From: MPNP01 sp963668325
GTDB lineage: Bacteria; Pseudomonadota; Alphaproteobacteria; Rhodobacterales; Rhodobacteraceae
Assembly (NCBI GenBank): GCA_963668325.1
Contig: OY764222.1
Span: forward strand, 930,001 to 994,000
DNA length: 64,000 nucleotides
Direction: 5' to 3'
The notes beneath the pieces were generated by a model. The model had not been told where the DNA came from. It made no database searches and saw only the letters and a program-made list of their open reading frames with translations. This document shows positions 61,809 to 64,000 of the stretch, in pieces; position 1 is the first letter of the stretch, and each line of letters opens with the position of its first letter. A program made the position numbers and the translations under genes.

Positions 61809-62753
61809 TTGGGTAACGGCAAAAAAAGAATACCCATCCGTACCTACGTGGCGTATGGGTGTGCCGCAGTGGCAACAATACTGTGGGTCTTGTTTTTTTA
61901 TGAGGTAAGCCGAGGAGGTTTGACGAACGAGAGCTTCCAGAACAACAGAAGTATAATTCGATTTATAATCGGAATTATTCCTATACTTTTTTTCTGGTTG
62001 GGGGCTGAATTATATAATGTGGCAACTCTGAACCGTGATCGTTTCAAGGTCCTGACAAAGAAAATAGATCACCTACAAGGTGAGCTTGACCACATTTCTT
62101 TCGGTGATAGAGAAAAATTCATGAATCCTTCGGCAAACAATCCTTCCGATACCAGTGAGGGTTCAGTAGCTGATGTCCCTGATGAACCGGAACCTGAAAT
62201 CGAAGATTTGTATACTGAGCCCCAATTCAAACCGCTTACGACAAGTGAGGAAGAAAAGGAAGATGCAAGTTTTCTTGATGAATGGAACATTGATGCCGTT
62301 ACCCTTATCAGAGCTTTCAATCTTCCAAATGATGAGAATGATAATGAGGGTTATGACGCTATAGAAGCAGCAATAAAGATTGATTCAATCGGTACCTTGC
62401 TACATAATTCTCACGATATTCTGTACACCTTGGCAGATTATGATCTGATCATGGATGAAATGGAAATAGATTTGGGTTTGATTTCCACATGGCGTAAATT
62501 TGCAGCTGATAGTGCGGAGGGGACGGTTTCCTCGTTAGGAGGAACAGGGACCTTTGTAGAAATAGACAAGGTATCCAGCATAGTGGCCGAAAAAAGCGAC
62601 TTTGAAGAAATTGCCAATTCTTTCAATTCACAAATGGTGGAGTTTATTTCCCTGGCAATACCACAACTCAAGGATGACGAAATCAGAGACTTGGCTCAAA
62701 CCAGAACTTTTCGAGCCTTTTTGTTGCTAGGTCAGATTGTCAGTGCAGGCTGA
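61809..62753 (+). CDS. Membrane-anchored protein of unknown function downstream of greA
   Basis: A 314-residue protein starting at TTG 61809, 35 bases after greA. Two membrane segments (TYVAYGCAAVATILWVLFFY and IIRFIIGIIPILFFWLGAEL) are followed by a short coiled coil (KVLTKKIDHLQGELDH), an acidic disordered stretch rich in Glu/Pro/Ser (about residues 105-155) and a helical C-terminal domain. I do not recognise a family. Its topology suggests an anchored cytoplasmic helical domain. The gene ends 14 bases from the convergent moeA. Confidence 0.75.
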   Translation: MGNGKKRIPIRTYVAYGCAAVATILWVLFFYEVSRGGLTNESFQNNRSIIRFIIGIIPILFFWLGAELYNVATLNRDRFKVLTKKIDHLQGELDHISFGDREKFMNPSANNPSDTSEGSVADVPDEPEPEIEDLYTEPQFKPLTTSEEEKEDASFLDEWNIDAVTLIRAFNLPNDENDNEGYDAIEAAIKIDSIGTLLHNSHDILYTLADYDLIMDEMEIDLGLISTWRKFAADSAEGTVSSLGGTGTFVEIDKVSSIVAEKSDFEEIANSFNSQMVEFISLAIPQLKDDEIRDLAQTRTFRAFLLLGQIVSAG

Positions 62754-62767
62754 TCAGGATTTCGTAA

Positions 62768-64000
62768 CTATTCCCAGAAACTACTGTATGGATAATACTT
62801 AACCAAATCACCCTTATCTATCTGCTGGATATCATCTCCCAATTCAACCAAACCCTCTGACCATGACAGGCTGGTAGTAAGCCCTGAGCCTTCAGAAGCA
62901 AATACTTCAACCATCCCCGCGTTGTTAGTTTTGGCACGAAGATATTCCCTTCGACCAGGCTTTTTGCTTTTCTGAAATGCCGAGGGTACCATGAATCCCA
63001 CAGGTTGTTTCCAATGTTCACCGGATAGAATCCGCATGGCTGGCAGCCCAAAAATCAAGGTACAGACAAAGGCAGCAATGGGATTGCCCGGCAGCCCAAA
63101 AATGTAGGTATCATGCCATTTTGCCAAGGCCAGAGGTCGACCAGGTTTTATTGCAATCCGCCAAAAGTTTAGCTCCCCTTCCTTGGATAATAGGTCGGAA
63201 ACGTAATCCTCCATACCTGATGATGCTCCACCTGAAGTCAGGATTATATCTGAACTTGATGCTCCGTGATTTAAATTATTTCGGACTTCTTCCTTGTTAT
63301 CTCTGGCTAATCCTAGATCTATCGGAATGAAGCCCAATTTTTTGATCAAGGCCAAGATCATTGGCCTGTTTGCATCAAAAATTTTTGCTGGTTCGGGTGT
63401 CATGCCGGTTTGTAGTAATTCATTCCCTGTTGATAAAACGCCAACACGTAGTTTGGTAAACACCTTAATTTTTTCTATCCCAGCTGCTATCAAGGTAGCC
63501 AGATCGTTGGTTCTAATTTTGTGGCCTGCGGCAAACAATAGATTCCCATTTTTAATATCTTCTCCTGCCATTCGGGTATTGGCACCTTTTTTGAGTCTAG
63601 TGTTGGATTGAAGTAAGCTAGATTTGATTTGTGCATACTCTTGCAGTTGGACCGTATCCACACCGTCAGGTAAGGGAGCACCAGTCAGGATTTTTATGGC
63701 CTTCCCAAAAGGAACCGGTTTCCCAAGCAAGACACCAGGTGCGGCGTACCCGTTCTCAAGCTCCAACAGCTTTTTTTCCTGAAGAGAAGCAAAAGAAAAC
63801 CCAAAACCATCCACGGCTGAATTACTCATTGCAGGGTTATCTCTCAGAGCCGTTAATGGCTCTGCCAATACTCTTCCTGGGGCATTGTCTAGCGTGATTA
63901 TCTCTGTCTTATCCCTTGGGGTAAAATTTGAGAGTATCCTGTTTATGGCCTCATCAACAGGTAGCCATTTTACCCCTGGGGGCATGGTAAAACAATCATC
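62768..64000 (-). CDS. moeA: Molybdopterin molybdenumtransferase MoeA, 5' partial
   Basis: Inserts molybdenum into adenylylated molybdopterin. Domains seen are the N-terminal MoeA part (PVDEAINRIL, NSAVDGFGFSF), a C-x-T-type central GVLSTGNELLQTG near residue 184 and SGGASSGMEDYV, and the conserved FGLPGNPIAAFV. The first ATG is at 63985 (MPPGVKWLPVDEA), but the frame is open to the right edge with DDCFT upstream, a plausible natural N-terminus, so the gene probably starts beyond the window. Confidence 0.92.
   Translation of the reverse strand, partial: DDCFTMPPGVKWLPVDEAINRILSNFTPRDKTEIITLDNAPGRVLAEPLTALRDNPAMSNSAVDGFGFSFASLQEKKLLELENGYAAPGVLLGKPVPFGKAIKILTGAPLPDGVDTVQLQEYAQIKSSLLQSNTRLKKGANTRMAGEDIKNGNLLFAAGHKIRTNDLATLIAAGIEKIKVFTKLRVGVLSTGNELLQTGMTPEPAKIFDANRPMILALIKKLGFIPIDLGLARDNKEEVRNNLNHGASSSDIILTSGGASSGMEDYVSDLLSKEGELNFWRIAIKPGRPLALAKWHDTYIFGLPGNPIAAFVCTLIFGLPAMRILSGEHWKQPVGFMVPSAFQKSKKPGRREYLRAKTNNAGMVEVFASEGSGLTTSLSWSEGLVELGDDIQQIDKGDLVKYYPYSSFWE

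Overview
The window is a chromosomal segment of an alphaproteobacterium with moderately low GC. This rests on SecA, GyrB, GreA, MoeA, RsmD, IspE, polyprenyl diphosphate synthase and ETF-ubiquinone oxidoreductase of alphaproteobacterial type, on the siroheme synthase-DUF2849-CysI-DUF934 gene order, and on small DUF465 and DUF2007 genes. A marine or otherwise oligotrophic heterotroph is likely from the many importers and organosulfonate-type genes, but genus cannot be fixed by eye. No rRNA, tRNA, CRISPR array or transposase was found.

Layout. 1-4.7 kb: the end of a sugar-type ABC importer operon (two permeases with unusual extra domains, a GH63-like glycosidase, a MalK/UgpC-type ATPase); the first permease runs off the left edge. 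4.8-5.6 kb: methionine aminopeptidase. 5.7-12.4 kb: a TctCBA solute transporter, a CoA-acylating aldehyde dehydrogenase of sulfoacetaldehyde dehydrogenase type and a two-subunit ADP-forming CoA ligase. 12.6-16.2 kb: a sulfite-reduction operon (siroheme synthase with a decayed C-terminal half, DUF2849, sulfite reductase hemoprotein, DUF934) that lacks cysH. Together these suggest uptake and activation of a sulfonated acid next to machinery that reduces sulfite to sulfide. SecA follows convergently.

18.9-21.2 kb is gene-poor and carries a proteasome-beta-like Ntn hydrolase with a 60-residue companion. 21.2-25.5 kb: a secreted 5'-nucleotidase, then a glutamine-synthetase-like/FAD-oxidase pair of the gamma-glutamylated polyamine route. 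25.5-36.9 kb is an accessory island: a HipBA toxin-antitoxin pair, then three co-directional genes encoding a DotA/TraY-like membrane protein, a 440-residue protein of unknown function and a 1,679-residue Strawberry-notch-type helicase, followed by a small unknown gene. This DotA/TraY-unknown-helicase cassette is the strongest candidate for an undescribed system.

37.0-47.4 kb is a mostly leftward block of housekeeping and salvage genes: inositol-phosphatase family, class I glutamine amidotransferase, RsmD, ferredoxin reductase, peroxiredoxin, pterin dehydratase, FemAB-like protein, RidA, a bifunctional penicillin-binding protein, and the pncA-pncB NAD salvage pair. 47.4-48.6 kb has an acetyltransferase and an orphan mobile mystery protein A regulator with operator-like repeats. 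From gyrB (48.8 kb) to the right edge: a frameshifted methyltransferase, DUF465, a nucleobase permease fused to an ATPase-like domain, a Fic protein, DUF2007, polyprenyl diphosphate synthase, IspE, a TPR protein, ETF-QO, GreA, an unknown membrane protein and MoeA, which runs off the right edge.
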